Below are positions 13,272 through 22,180 of a stretch of 35,410 bases of DNA, piece after piece. Source of the stretch: JBAPRR01 sp049281195. GTDB taxonomy: Bacteria; Actinomycetota; Acidimicrobiia; Acidimicrobiales; CAVXTF01. Below the pieces are notes generated by a model, which saw only the letters and a program-made list of their open reading frames with translations, did no database searches and had not been told where the DNA came from. The position numbers and the translations under genes are program-made. The stretch lies in NCBI GenBank assembly GCA_049281195.1, contig JBAPRR010000133.1:1-35410 (forward strand), given 5' to 3'. The number at the start of each line of letters is the position of its first letter. The stretch's first letter is position 1.

Positions 13272-16028
13272 CTGGCATTCCTTTTCACGGACATCGAAGG
13301 ATCGACGGCGCTCCTAGGGCGCGTCGGAGAGGATTCCTATTCTCTAATCCTGGCCGATCACCATCAGCTCATCAGGTCCGCTCTGTCTGCGCACCGAGGT
13401 AACGAGGTTGATACCGCGGGAGACGGCTTCTTCTGTGTGTTCGATTCGTCGAGGGACTGTGCGGCCTCGGTCATCGAAATGCAGCGTTCTCTAACCTCAC
13501 ATGTCTGGCCCGGTGGAGAGCACGTTCGTGTCCGCATGGGCGTACACGCGGGCGAAGCACGGCAACGTTCCACGGGCCTCGTCGGTTTCGACGTACACAA
13601 AGCGGCGCGGGTCGCATCGGCAGCTCACGGTGGCCAGATCCTCCTGTCAGAGACTGCGGCTTCCCTCGTTCGCGACTTTCTGCCAGGCGGTGCGTCGCTC
13701 CGAGATCTGGGTCTCCATCGGCTCAAAGACCTGGGGCGGCCCGAGCAAATCTTCCAGCTCGACATCGAAGGCCTCCCTCACGAGTTTCCACGAATCCGGT
13801 CTCTGGACAATCCGGAGCTCGAGAACAACCTGCCGGCCCAGCTATCGAGCTTCATAGGAAGGGGGGACGAACTTATCCAGATTCACGAAGCGGTCGGGAC
13901 ATCGCGCCTTGTCACCCTGACCGGTCCCGGCGGATCGGGCAAAACCCGGCTTGCTCTTCAAGTCGCAGCAGAGCTGTTGGATGGATCCGGCGACGGGGTC
14001 TGGCTCATCGAGCTTGCAGCGATCGCAGATCCCGCTTCAGTGGCGAACGAAGTGGCAAAGGTTTTGAGGGTGCGCGAGGCACCAACCGCTTCGATGCTCG
14101 AGACCCTGGTGAGTGTTCTCAGAAGTCGCAACATGCTTCTGGTGCTCGACAACTGCGAACACGTCATCGCATCCGTCGCTGACCTCGCCGAGACCGTCCT
14201 TCGGTCATGCCCGGAGGTACACATTCTCGCTACCAGCCGCGAAGCGCTCGCCATCCCGGGAGAGAAGGTCATCCGGATTGCTCCCATGTCCACGCCTCCT
14301 GTCGAGATCGAGGAATCTGAGGACCTGAGAAGGTTCGAATCGGTAAGTCTCTTCGAAGACAGAGGGATCTCGCATCATCCATCTTTCCAACTCGACTCAT
14401 CGAGCGCCCCGCATGTGGCGTCGATTTGTAGACACCTGGATGGGATCCCGCTGGCAATTGAACTGGCTGCCGCGCGTTTGCCTTCGCTTTCCGTCGCAGA
14501 CATCGAAGAGCGCTTGGAACACCGGTTCCGCCTCCTCACCAGTGGGAGCCGAACGGCGCTTCCTCGTCAGCAGACCCTGCTCGCCGCTGTGGACTGGTCT
14601 TATGACCTTTTGACCGATGACGAGAAGTCAGCTTTCAACCGACTTTCCGTATTCATCGGCGGGTGGGACCTGCGCAGCGCAGAAGCTGTGTGTGACCCGA
14701 GCGACAGCGGAACCCGTGAGTTCGCCGATGTCCTCAGCTCGTTGGTGGAGAAGAGCTTGGTACAGAGCGAGGCTGCCGCCGGCGGCGCCATGCGCTACAG
14801 GCAGCTGGAGACGATCCGGGACTATGCAGACAGCAGGCTCAGAGAAGAGGACAGTTCCTCGCTGTCTTCTACCCAAGATGCTCACGCGGCGGTATTTCTC
14901 GCATTGACCGAGACGGCCGCCACTCACCTGACCGGTCCTGACCAATCGCATTGGTTAGCGAGACTCGAGGTAGAACACGAGAACGTGGTGGGGGCGCTCT
15001 CGCACTTTGTCGAAACCGGGGACTCTGCCCGTGCCCTTCGATTCGCGATCAGCATGCGCGAGTTCTGGATAGCGCGCGGCTACTACCACGAAGGGATCGG
15101 GATTCTCGAGTCAACGTTGGACCTCGCGAACGAACCGGCCGCGCTCGGATTACGCGCCGAAGGGGTCGTCGCCTGCGGCATACTGCGCCAGGCGCAGGGC
15201 GATACAGAACGAGCCAGAGCCAACCTTGAAGAAGGGCTCGCCCTAGCTCATCGGCTCGACGTACCGCACCTGATGGCCGATGCGCTTTGCGAGCTCGCGT
15301 GGCTCGAATACGGGGAAGACAACAACGACCTGGCATTGCACGTAGCGGACGAAGCAATCTCCACATCGCGTCGGGTGGGAGATCTCAATCTCATCGGGTT
15401 CGCCATGAGCATCCGGGCAAGTGCGGTCTTCCCACTGGACCCGGCCCAAGGTCGTGCCGATTTCGATGAAGCGATCAGATGCTTCCGCTCCACGAAGAAC
15501 AACGAGCGACTCAGCAGTGCCCTGTGCCGTCTGGCGATCCACGAGCTCGAAGACGGGAACCTCGATGTGGCCCGCGCTCATCTGGCGACAGTTCTCGATA
15601 TCTCCTCAGACCTTCATAACGACGGACTCTTTCCACACGTCTATGCCGCACTTGGAAAGTGCGAGATGCTCGATTCCGATCATATCGCTGCCAGAGAAAG
15701 ATTCAGAGATTGCATGGGCCACGCCCGACGTGTCGACGACGGCAGGGTTGTGGCCTATGCCACCTTTGGTCTGGCGTATTGCGCTACTGCCGCCGGAGAG
15801 AGTGATGCCGCCAAGCTCCACGGCGCCGCGGACGGACTTCTGGAGTTCTACGGTGAGAAACTCGAGCCGACCGAAATGCTGCTGCGGGAACACGATCACC
15901 TACTTCTAAGCCAAGCGCTCGGATCAGAGGTGTTCAACTCCACTTACACAGAGGGCAGAGAACTCGCACCGGACGACGCAATCGCCTTTGCGTGCAGGTA
16001 CTTGATGCGAGCTCCAGTCGGGCGATAA
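13272..16028 (+). CDS. Degenerate class III cyclase / NB-ARC ATPase / helical-repeat regulator
   Basis: This is a large STAND-type signalling protein. It carries a class III nucleotide cyclase homology domain (FLFTDIEGST near 13278, VDTAGDGFF near 13414, GFDVHKAARVASAAHGGQILLS). An ATPase follows with Walker A TGPGGSGKT (encoded around 13921-13947), Walker B MLLVLDNCEHV and the ATSREAL sensor. About 500 residues of TPR-like helices complete it, with no C-terminal LuxR helix-turn-helix. In active cyclases the transition-state Asn lies in VNxAAR; here it is VHKAAR, so catalysis is doubtful. The frame opens after TAA 13251-13253 and has no ATG/GTG/TTG until GTG 13437, which would delete the first metal-binding motif. 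CTG 13272 is my placeholder start. Related proteins are frequent in mycobacteria (Rv0386 and Rv2488c types). Confidence 0.85.
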   Translation: MAFLFTDIEGSTALLGRVGEDSYSLILADHHQLIRSALSAHRGNEVDTAGDGFFCVFDSSRDCAASVIEMQRSLTSHVWPGGEHVRVRMGVHAGEARQRSTGLVGFDVHKAARVASAAHGGQILLSETAASLVRDFLPGGASLRDLGLHRLKDLGRPEQIFQLDIEGLPHEFPRIRSLDNPELENNLPAQLSSFIGRGDELIQIHEAVGTSRLVTLTGPGGSGKTRLALQVAAELLDGSGDGVWLIELAAIADPASVANEVAKVLRVREAPTASMLETLVSVLRSRNMLLVLDNCEHVIASVADLAETVLRSCPEVHILATSREALAIPGEKVIRIAPMSTPPVEIEESEDLRRFESVSLFEDRGISHHPSFQLDSSSAPHVASICRHLDGIPLAIELAAARLPSLSVADIEERLEHRFRLLTSGSRTALPRQQTLLAAVDWSYDLLTDDEKSAFNRLSVFIGGWDLRSAEAVCDPSDSGTREFADVLSSLVEKSLVQSEAAAGGAMRYRQLETIRDYADSRLREEDSSSLSSTQDAHAAVFLALTETAATHLTGPDQSHWLARLEVEHENVVGALSHFVETGDSARALRFAISMREFWIARGYYHEGIGILESTLDLANEPAALGLRAEGVVACGILRQAQGDTERARANLEEGLALAHRLDVPHLMADALCELAWLEYGEDNNDLALHVADEAISTSRRVGDLNLIGFAMSIRASAVFPLDPAQGRADFDEAIRCFRSTKNNERLSSALCRLAIHELEDGNLDVARAHLATVLDISSDLHNDGLFPHVYAALGKCEMLDSDHIAARERFRDCMGHARRVDDGRVVAYATFGLAYCATAAGESDAAKLHGAADGLLEFYGEKLEPTEMLLREHDHLLLSQALGSEVFNSTYTEGRELAPDDAIAFACRYLMRAPVGR

Positions 16029-16068
16029 GCCTAAGAGGGGACCGCGCAAGACCTCGGGCGGCGAAACT

Positions 16069-18426
16069 TCAGGAGCTCGTTTCGATGAGGGTCTGAGGCA
16101 CCTCGTTGCCCGACAGGTAATAGCCGACCCCGACGCAGAAGGTGGCCGTGGAGCACGCGACACCTGCGAAACCGTTGTCGCTCGTTCCTATGTCGGGACT
16201 CGAGACGATGGACCAACTCCCGTCGAAGGATTCCGCGAGTGTCTGGTTGATAGAGCTCGACTCCCCTTGTTGGAGTGCGTAGAAACCGACGGCAACACAA
16301 TCGGTAGAACTGGTACACGAGACGGCATTCAATTCGTTGGACAGAGACCCTTGGTTCGGACCTTCGCCGCCGGACCAACCAGAGCCGCTCCACGTCTGCC
16401 AATAGGTTTCGGGCGTTGTACCCCCTTCGCCGACTGCGTAGCCCACCGCCTCGCAAAAGTCGGTGTTGACGCAGGAAACAGCGTTCAAGGCATCGCCCTC
16501 CGCCGAGCCGGTGGTACCGAGGGTGACCAACCATTTCGTCCCGTTGAAGGTCTCCGCAAGGTTGTCGGGCCCAGTTCCTTCATCCCCGGACTGTTGGTAG
16601 TAACCGACTGCCTGGCAGAACGTCGAGCTGACGCAGGAGACACCTAGGAGAAGACTCGCTTCTTTTCCTTCGTTGGGACTCGAGTTGATCGACCAACTGG
16701 TCCCGTTGAACGTCTCGATGAGCGTTTGGTACAAATCGTCAGAATCAGATTCAAAGCCCGCTGCCGCGCAGAACGTGGAACTGGGGCATGAAACCGATTG
16801 CAACACGTTGCTGACCTCGGACTTCGAGGGACTCGACGTGATCGACCAACTCGTCCCGTTGAATGTCTCAACGAGAGTCTGTGTCAAGTTGGAACTGTTG
16901 TCGTAGAAGCCCACCGCTTCACAGAATGTTGAGCTGAAACACGACACCGCTTCCAGTTCGTCGTAGGTGCCTTCATTGGGGCTGGAGACGATTGTCCAGT
17001 TCGTTCCGTTGAATGCCTCCACGAGAGTCTGCAGAACGTCCGAAGAGTTCTCGTAATAGCCCACTGCGACGCAGAACGAGGAGCCGACGCACGATACGGC
17101 CGAGTTGACGTTGTAGCCCTCGTTGGGAGTCGGAGCGACGGTCCACGTCTTCCCGTTGTTGAAGTTCTCGTCCATGGTCTGGGCGACCGAGGTGCTTTGT
17201 GGCTTTACCTGGCCCATCCGTCCTTGTGATTGCGCCGCTCCCCCGAAATAACCGACCAACTGGTGGATTCTGGGCTTCGGGCAGTTAACAGATTCGTCGA
17301 CGTTGTTGCCGGTTCCCTCGTTGCCACTGGGCGTTACCGACCAGGTGCCGTCGTAGGTCTCGACCAGGGATTGATCCGTCGATCCGTTCGAGTAGTAGCC
17401 AACGGCCACGCACGACGTCGAACTCGAGCAGGAGACTCCAAGCAAGGCGTTGGCGCTCGTCCCGGGGCTCGGGCTCGAGCTGGTCGTCCAAGCCTTGCCG
17501 TTCCACGATTCGACAAGAGTCTCCAACACGTCCGATGAGCTGGAGTAGTAACCCACCGCCTGACAGTTCGCGGGGTTCGCGCACGACACCGCGTCGAGAT
17601 AGCTGTCATTGGCCGGGTCCGTGCTCGAGTCGACCGACCAGGTAGCCCCGTTCCAAGCTTCGATCACGGTCTGCGTATCGTGCGGGTTCGCCGTATACCC
17701 GGCCACCACACAGTTGGTCGTGCTCGTGCACGACACACCGTCGAGGAAGGTGTCGTCGGTCACGTCGGGGGTGGGGGTGATCGACCACGACGTGCCGTTC
17801 CACACCTCGGCCAGGGAATCGACGAAGCCCCCATCGGAGTGGTGGCCGACTGCCATGCAGAACGTCGAATTGGTGCACGACACGCCGCTCAATGCGTTGC
17901 CCAAGGCACCGCTGCTGTTGCGGCTCGGTTGGATGGACCAATCCGTGCCATTCCAAACCTCGACAAGGGTCTTCGAGCCACCGTTTGTCTTCGTATCGCG
18001 GTAGCCGACCGCCACGCACAGGTTCACCTCGGAACACGAGACCCCGTTCAGGGCGTTGTTGCCGGTGCCTTTGTCGGGCGTGGTCAGGATGGACCAACTC
18101 GACCCGTTGAACGTCTCCGCCAGCGTCTGGTCGACGCTCCCAACCAGGTAATAGCCGACCGCCATGCACGAGGAGGCACTGGTGCATGACACACCGTCGA
18201 GAACATTGCTGCTCTGCGACGCGACGGGTCCCGGAGCGGTCGTCCAGCTAGTGGGTTGTGCTTGTGCCACTGCGGCGGGCAGGGCGACACTGCCGACCGA
18301 TCCGATTGCACCCACGAGCACCACCAACACGGAGATCCGGGTCACGAGCGGAAGCCGCCCACGATAGCTGTACCCCTCGAGAGGCTTGCACGGTGCCGGT
18401 CTCGCCTCCTGAGCATCGAAACTCAT
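16069..18426 (-). CDS. Secreted 14-repeat protein with C-x5-C motifs
   Basis: I know of no assigned function. From ATG 18426 (GGGGGC 7 nt upstream) the protein is 785 aa. A hydrophobic export segment (ISVLVVLVGAIGSVGSVALPAAVAQA) is followed by fourteen repeats of about 50 residues. The consensus is (S/T)W(S/T)I-x-SSP-x(8)-L-x-GVSC-x5-C-x-AVGYY-x(8)-QTL-(V/A)-E-x-(F/W)NG. Each repeat has four short beta-like strands, as in propeller blades. Repeat 7 is aberrant: the second Cys is His (NCPKPRIHQLVGYF) and 16 or so extra residues are inserted. That leaves seven repeats on either side if repeat 7 closes the first set. The C-terminus has no anchor. Such repeats occur in exported proteins of Acidimicrobiia-like bacteria; a glycan or protein binding role is a guess. 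Confidence 0.85.
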   Translation of the reverse strand: MSFDAQEARPAPCKPLEGYSYRGRLPLVTRISVLVVLVGAIGSVGSVALPAAVAQAQPTSWTTAPGPVASQSSNVLDGVSCTSASSCMAVGYYLVGSVDQTLAETFNGSSWSILTTPDKGTGNNALNGVSCSEVNLCVAVGYRDTKTNGGSKTLVEVWNGTDWSIQPSRNSSGALGNALSGVSCTNSTFCMAVGHHSDGGFVDSLAEVWNGTSWSITPTPDVTDDTFLDGVSCTSTTNCVVAGYTANPHDTQTVIEAWNGATWSVDSSTDPANDSYLDAVSCANPANCQAVGYYSSSSDVLETLVESWNGKAWTTSSSPSPGTSANALLGVSCSSSTSCVAVGYYSNGSTDQSLVETYDGTWSVTPSGNEGTGNNVDESVNCPKPRIHQLVGYFGGAAQSQGRMGQVKPQSTSVAQTMDENFNNGKTWTVAPTPNEGYNVNSAVSCVGSSFCVAVGYYENSSDVLQTLVEAFNGTNWTIVSSPNEGTYDELEAVSCFSSTFCEAVGFYDNSSNLTQTLVETFNGTSWSITSSPSKSEVSNVLQSVSCPSSTFCAAAGFESDSDDLYQTLIETFNGTSWSINSSPNEGKEASLLLGVSCVSSTFCQAVGYYQQSGDEGTGPDNLAETFNGTKWLVTLGTTGSAEGDALNAVSCVNTDFCEAVGYAVGEGGTTPETYWQTWSGSGWSGGEGPNQGSLSNELNAVSCTSSTDCVAVGFYALQQGESSSINQTLAESFDGSWSIVSSPDIGTSDNGFAGVACSTATFCVGVGYYLSGNEVPQTLIETSS

Positions 18427-18593
18427 GGCCGTGCCCCCGTCTCCGATCGAAAGAGCCTGGCCTCCGGAGCTGATGAGCCCGTTTGACCACACGCCGTGAC
18501 CGAACTTTAGGTTGCCCAGGGGACCGACGCTCTGAAGGCGCGCTCCGGCTCCGGCCTAGGAGATCGTCACGAGGCGATTTACGGCCCTGCGCC

Positions 18594-18625
18594 CGGTTAG
18601 ATCCTCGGGCCGGTCAGATCCTCGG
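18594..18625. repeat. 17-bp tandem repeat, two copies
   Basis: CGGTTAGATCCTCGGGC is followed directly by CGGTCAGATCCTCGG, one mismatch over the shared 15 bases. It lies upstream of the 14-repeat gene, about 170 bp before its start. Confidence 0.6.
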
Positions 18626-18671
18626 AGGAGCCCTTAGCGACCCGGAACCGGACTCACTCACGTCAAGATCA

Positions 18672-18706
18672 ACCGGCGGGGGGCCGTTGCTGACAGCCCC
18701 GCCGGT
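18672..18706. terminator. Inverted repeat, possible terminator
   Basis: ACCGGCGGGG (18672-18681) and CCCCGCCGGT (18697-18706) form a perfect 10-bp GC-rich stem with a 15-nt loop. On the plus strand it is followed by TCTTCTTTAT; on the minus strand it could end the hydrolase transcript coming from 18992. It overlaps the pseudogene fragment, so it may also be fortuitous. Confidence 0.5.
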
Positions 18707-18909
18707 CACGTCTTCTTTATCGGAGACGGCCTGACCCACCAGGGCAAGGGGGAAGACTCAGAACTTCGAAGATTCAGAACTTCATCGTTCCTAGCGGCGC
18801 GACCGATCTTAACCTCGGCTTCTGCGACGCTCCCGACGGACGTGGCCCGCCGGGCGCATACCAGGACAATTCGGGGTCCCTGAACGGGACCGTTAACTTC
18901 ACGACGTAG
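18683..18909 (+). pseudogene. Frameshifted C-terminal fragment of a secreted, lectin-like protein
   Basis: One frame (from about 18683) reads SPAGHVFFIGDGLTHQGKG. A second frame, offset, picks up from about 18772: QNFIVPSGATDLNLGF, then CDAPDGRGPPGAYQDNSGS and finally LNGTVNFTT with stop TAG at 18907. Together they match the C-terminal pattern of a common exported domain (FFIGDGLTGTG...F-VPxGATxLxLGFxDA...GxYxDNSGSxxVTV) often seen near PEP-CTERM type proteins. The frame change lies around 18752-18775, where TCAGAACTTC is directly repeated (18758-18767 and 18774-18783). No start codon or N-terminal part is found upstream, so this is a relic. Confidence 0.65.
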
Positions 18910-18991
18910 AGAGTCCCGAAGTCCCCTACCGCCACCACCACCGGACCAGGCGAGTACGCCTTGTCCGGTGATGGCGACGAACTTGGGATAC

Positions 18992-21391
18992 CTATTGAGC
19001 AGAGGTGTTGTTGACGATGGCTTGGTACGACCGGCACGGCTCGTTGCGCAGACTCGGGCACGCCGGCAGAGCCGTCGGTACCTGAACGCCGGGAACCACG
19101 GGAAGGACCAGCCTCGAAGGCTTGGTCGGCGAGAACTCAACCGATACCGTCGACGTCCCGCTCGGAACGGTCTGGCCGAAGGACCATACGGGCTGGGTGC
19201 CGTTCGGCGCAGAGATCGTCACACGGATCTGCGAACCCGCACGGTAGACGTGGCCCTCGTAGTACAACGGAATGGCGACCTCAACGAATTTGCCCGCCGG
19301 CATGGGCGAAGCATCGGCTTTGGTGTAACTGGGGATCGGATCCAGCAACGTACTCGGCGTGTCGAACTCGTTATCCGTACCGGTGGACAGCTTGCGCTCG
19401 CTTGCTTGTATCCAGCCGTTTTGGACAAACGTTTCGTTGCCGGCCGGCGTGACCTCGCTGACTGTCGCCTGAAGGTCCACGTCCGGAGTCGATGACTTGA
19501 CCCAGACGTAGACCGCTCCACCCCCGATGACGGTGGTGTTGGTCGCCAACGGGGCCGACACGTAAGAGACCGCGGTACCCGACGGGTTCTGCTCCCAGTC
19601 CCACGTCCACTGTGATGCGTTGCCCCACAAGCCACCGGCCTCGACCTCGGTTCCGGTGAAGTCGTTCAGAGGCAGTGCATTCGCATTGGACGTATACCAG
19701 TCGACCTCGGAACTAGTCGGCGTGGTGGAGGTGAGTGTTCCGTTCGGTCCGAGGTACAGGCTTTCTGCCGTCGTCCCGGGAATAGGGAACGTCGAGAAGT
19801 CCTGTTCGAAGCCTGGGTACGGGTCGCCGGCGCTCGAGGTGTCGGTGGGAGACTCACCGGCACCATTGTCGAAGAGAACGCGGATCTCAGGCAGCTGTTT
19901 GAATGCCTTCAGTGCAGCTTTGTAGGTCGGGATCAGCTGGATCGGGTCGGCCGGCAGGGTGATCGGATCCGTATCCGGAATCCCCATGGCGTCCTCGTAG
20001 ATCACAGGAGCTGCGGCATGGATCACGGCGGAATTGATGATTGGTGCCTGATGCGCGACGAATAATTCTAAGAAGTCGTACCACCGGTCGAATGTGGCCG
20101 GATCGAGCGAGTCGATGTGGGCGCCGTTGGTGAAGGTGAACCACTTCTCTTTGGTTCCGGTGAAATGCGAAACCAGTTCCGGACAGTGTCCCCCCGTCTG
20201 CTCGTCTTCAAATTGGCAAGCCATGAATACCGGCACATCGATCTTGTTTACGAAAGTGTCCGGGTCCAACGGGTTGGCGAACGATGGGTTGTAGTACTGG
20301 TTGGCGTTGATCTCGGCCATCAGATCGGATGCTTCGCCGTGCAGGACTTGGTTGGCGGCACAGGTGGTGTCACCGTCCTGGATCTGCGTGTATGCCCAGG
20401 CCTGCCCGCTGTTTGGTCCTGCCGGTTCTGCGTTCTGCTGCCGCTGCTCGGCCCACGCCACGGCGAACCCCGTGTTGAGGATGCCGCCCGGGTACAGGGT
20501 CGAAGCTGTCGCATCGATGGTGGACAGCGGCGAGATCGCCTCTAGGTCCGGCGGATCGAGCTGAGCGGCGAACAGCTGGCTGATCGCCCCGTATGAGATC
20601 CCCATCATCCCGACCTTGTGATCGAGCACCCAGGGCTGGTTGGCAATGGTCTCTATGACGTCGTAGGCATCGAGGTTCTGCAATGGCTCGAAGAAGTTGA
20701 AGGCCCCACCCGAGCAGCCGGTCCCTCTCATATTGACGTCTACAACTGCGAATCCCATCAGGTTGGCAAGGATGGCGATTCCGTTCTCCGGCCCCGCCGG
20801 GTCCGCATACCCGTAACCGGAGTACTCGATCAGCGTGGGGTACGGAGGTGTGTAGTCAGTGCCGCCCGTCGGCAAAGGTGTTCCGGGCGGCAATCCAGGT
20901 TCTCCAGCCGGACTCGTCGGCGGGTGGACATCGATTGCGAGCTGCGTCCCGTCCCTGGTGGTGAGGTACTGATAACCGTTGTCCGAGATCTTCTGGTCGT
21001 AGATGCTCGGGTCCCACGGTGCCGCGGCATCTGTGTGCACTGTGATCGGCCCCGACTCTGAGTCATCTGAGCTCAGGACCACGCGGTAGCCGCTGCCTGG
21101 TGTGACGTTTTGGAACAGCAGCCCACCGAGCGAGTCGGCTGCCTGGGTGTAGATGGTCTTTCCCTGGGAATTGATCAACGACGCCTGAGCCGAGGGGGCC
21201 AAACCCGTCACGTAAACCTGCTCGGCGCTGCCGACGGCATCGAAACTGGCCTTTGCCGGTGCCGACGCCGCGCTGTCTGTGACGGCCAGCAGGCTGACCC
21301 CCAGCCAGACGCTGATCATGATTATTGCAACAGGCATCTTGCGTCCTGTTGCTGCAAAGCCTTTCCCCTTATTCCCGCGAGATTTGAGCAT
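18992..21391 (-). CDS. Secreted CocE/NonD-family (X-Pro dipeptidyl-peptidase-like) hydrolase
   Basis: This is an alpha/beta serine hydrolase of the S15/CocE family, acting on peptides or esters outside the cytoplasm. The 799-aa protein starts with a basic stretch and a hydrophobic export segment (MPVAIIMISVWLGVSLLAV, 19-37). An N-terminal beta region (50-120) precedes the catalytic domain. That domain has TRDGTQLAIDVHPP, the oxyanion region LIEYSGYGYADP, the VNMRGTGCSGG motif and the nucleophile Ser266 in GMMGISYGAISQL. A likely catalytic His is in FTNGAHIDSLD. The C-terminal jelly-roll domain (YEGHVYRAGSQIRVTISAPN) is the X-Pro dipeptidyl-peptidase C-terminal type. ATG 21391 is preceded by AGGGCAGGGCG. 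Substrate cannot be deduced. It stands alone, behind a long 5' spacer, among other exported-protein genes. Confidence 0.9.
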   Translation of the reverse strand: MLKSRGNKGKGFAATGRKMPVAIIMISVWLGVSLLAVTDSAASAPAKASFDAVGSAEQVYVTGLAPSAQASLINSQGKTIYTQAADSLGGLLFQNVTPGSGYRVVLSSDDSESGPITVHTDAAAPWDPSIYDQKISDNGYQYLTTRDGTQLAIDVHPPTSPAGEPGLPPGTPLPTGGTDYTPPYPTLIEYSGYGYADPAGPENGIAILANLMGFAVVDVNMRGTGCSGGAFNFFEPLQNLDAYDVIETIANQPWVLDHKVGMMGISYGAISQLFAAQLDPPDLEAISPLSTIDATASTLYPGGILNTGFAVAWAEQRQQNAEPAGPNSGQAWAYTQIQDGDTTCAANQVLHGEASDLMAEINANQYYNPSFANPLDPDTFVNKIDVPVFMACQFEDEQTGGHCPELVSHFTGTKEKWFTFTNGAHIDSLDPATFDRWYDFLELFVAHQAPIINSAVIHAAAPVIYEDAMGIPDTDPITLPADPIQLIPTYKAALKAFKQLPEIRVLFDNGAGESPTDTSSAGDPYPGFEQDFSTFPIPGTTAESLYLGPNGTLTSTTPTSSEVDWYTSNANALPLNDFTGTEVEAGGLWGNASQWTWDWEQNPSGTAVSYVSAPLATNTTVIGGGAVYVWVKSSTPDVDLQATVSEVTPAGNETFVQNGWIQASERKLSTGTDNEFDTPSTLLDPIPSYTKADASPMPAGKFVEVAIPLYYEGHVYRAGSQIRVTISAPNGTQPVWSFGQTVPSGTSTVSVEFSPTKPSRLVLPVVPGVQVPTALPACPSLRNEPCRSYQAIVNNTSAQ

Positions 21392-22180
21392 CGCCCTGCC
21401 CTACCCCCATTGGCCAGGCTCTTAACCTCACTCGCAAGGCATGGGCATCGAATGTGGTGTGCGTCAGAAAGGTGAGACCCACCCTGGCGGATGCCAATCC
21501 CGGCGCGCCACCGATCGCCGTCTTTCTGAGACCGGCAGATCCGGATAATCCAGGGACATACCGCCGTAACGCGTCGTAGTAGCAACCTGGCAGTCAGAAG
21601 CAGCGCCTCAGCGCGTTGAGAGACACTCGATCGGCCCAACCACAAGTGTGCCATCAGGTGTCGTTAACCCGCCTTCTGTTCCTACGCCGGGAAGAGCTCG
21701 CTGGCTTTGCATACCGCCTAGCAGAGCGCTGCTGCGGCAGTGTCGCTACGACCCTTGCGACGCAAGCCCTCCGGACCACCTCGTGCGATTCGGGCAAGTA
21801 GACGGCGACATACCGTCCTGTGCTCGGTGATCCACTACTGGCGGAAGACCCGTCTGCGGTCTGAATGTCCTTCGTGTTCTCATAAATGGAACAGACCAAA
21901 TGGTTGCATTCCGGTAACAAGAGCCACAGGTTTTATAAAGGCACTGCAAAGCAATGCGCCCCCTAACACGATGGCATCATGCGTTTTCTCATTCTTTTCC
22001 CGGCATCTTCGGCGTCGCCACAGATCGACACTCTTCGAGATAATCGGCCAATGCTGCTTCAAACTAGCGCTGGTGGGTATTACAAACTCCGGCCCGCGAC
22101 AGCCGGGCAAGCACAGGGCGAAAACGCCTTGTGCATCACACAGTTGAAGTTCAACTCAAACAAACCGAGGGGGTTTGTGA
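21392..22180. other. 789-bp divergent spacer, no gene recognised
   Basis: The region lies between the minus-strand hydrolase and the plus-strand small secreted protein. The right half (about 21860-22060) is more AT-rich than its surroundings and probably holds promoters. Open frames here lack protein character on either strand. The only strong structure is the hairpin at 22111-22134. Confidence 0.6.
22111..22134 (+). other. Hairpin in the probable 5' leader of the small secreted protein
   Basis: GCACA-G-GGCG pairs with CGCC-T-TGTGC (one G-T wobble) around an AAAA loop. It ends 46 nt before the start codon at 22181. A second small stem, CCGGC (22089-22093) with GCCGG (22102-22106), lies just upstream. 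There is no T-tract, so it is not a terminator; it may be a leader structure. I could not match it to a known riboswitch. Confidence 0.5.

Larger units (their letters stand above)
18427..18991. other. Spacer between two minus-strand secreted-protein genes
   Basis: Apart from the upstream region of the 14-repeat gene, this 565-bp stretch holds a 17-bp tandem repeat (18594-18625), an inverted repeat (18672-18706), and on the plus strand a frameshifted fragment of a secreted-protein C-terminus (18683-18909). No intact gene is seen. Confidence 0.6.

Noticed and set aside
12835..13278. 147-codon minus-strand frame across tRNA-Gly
   Set aside because: It runs antisense through the tRNA and contains the AGGGNRTRV artefact typical of translated tRNA complement; no protein character elsewhere.
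21654..21920. Minus-strand 88-codon frame in the 789-bp spacer
   Set aside because: No signal peptide, domain or ribosome site, and the composition changes half-way; probably chance.
22085..22150. Possible cyclic-di-GMP riboswitch, because GCACAGGGCGAAA resembles its opening segment
   Set aside because: The second conserved block (GGACGCAAAGCC type) does not follow, and the downstream half simply closes a 10-bp hairpin.
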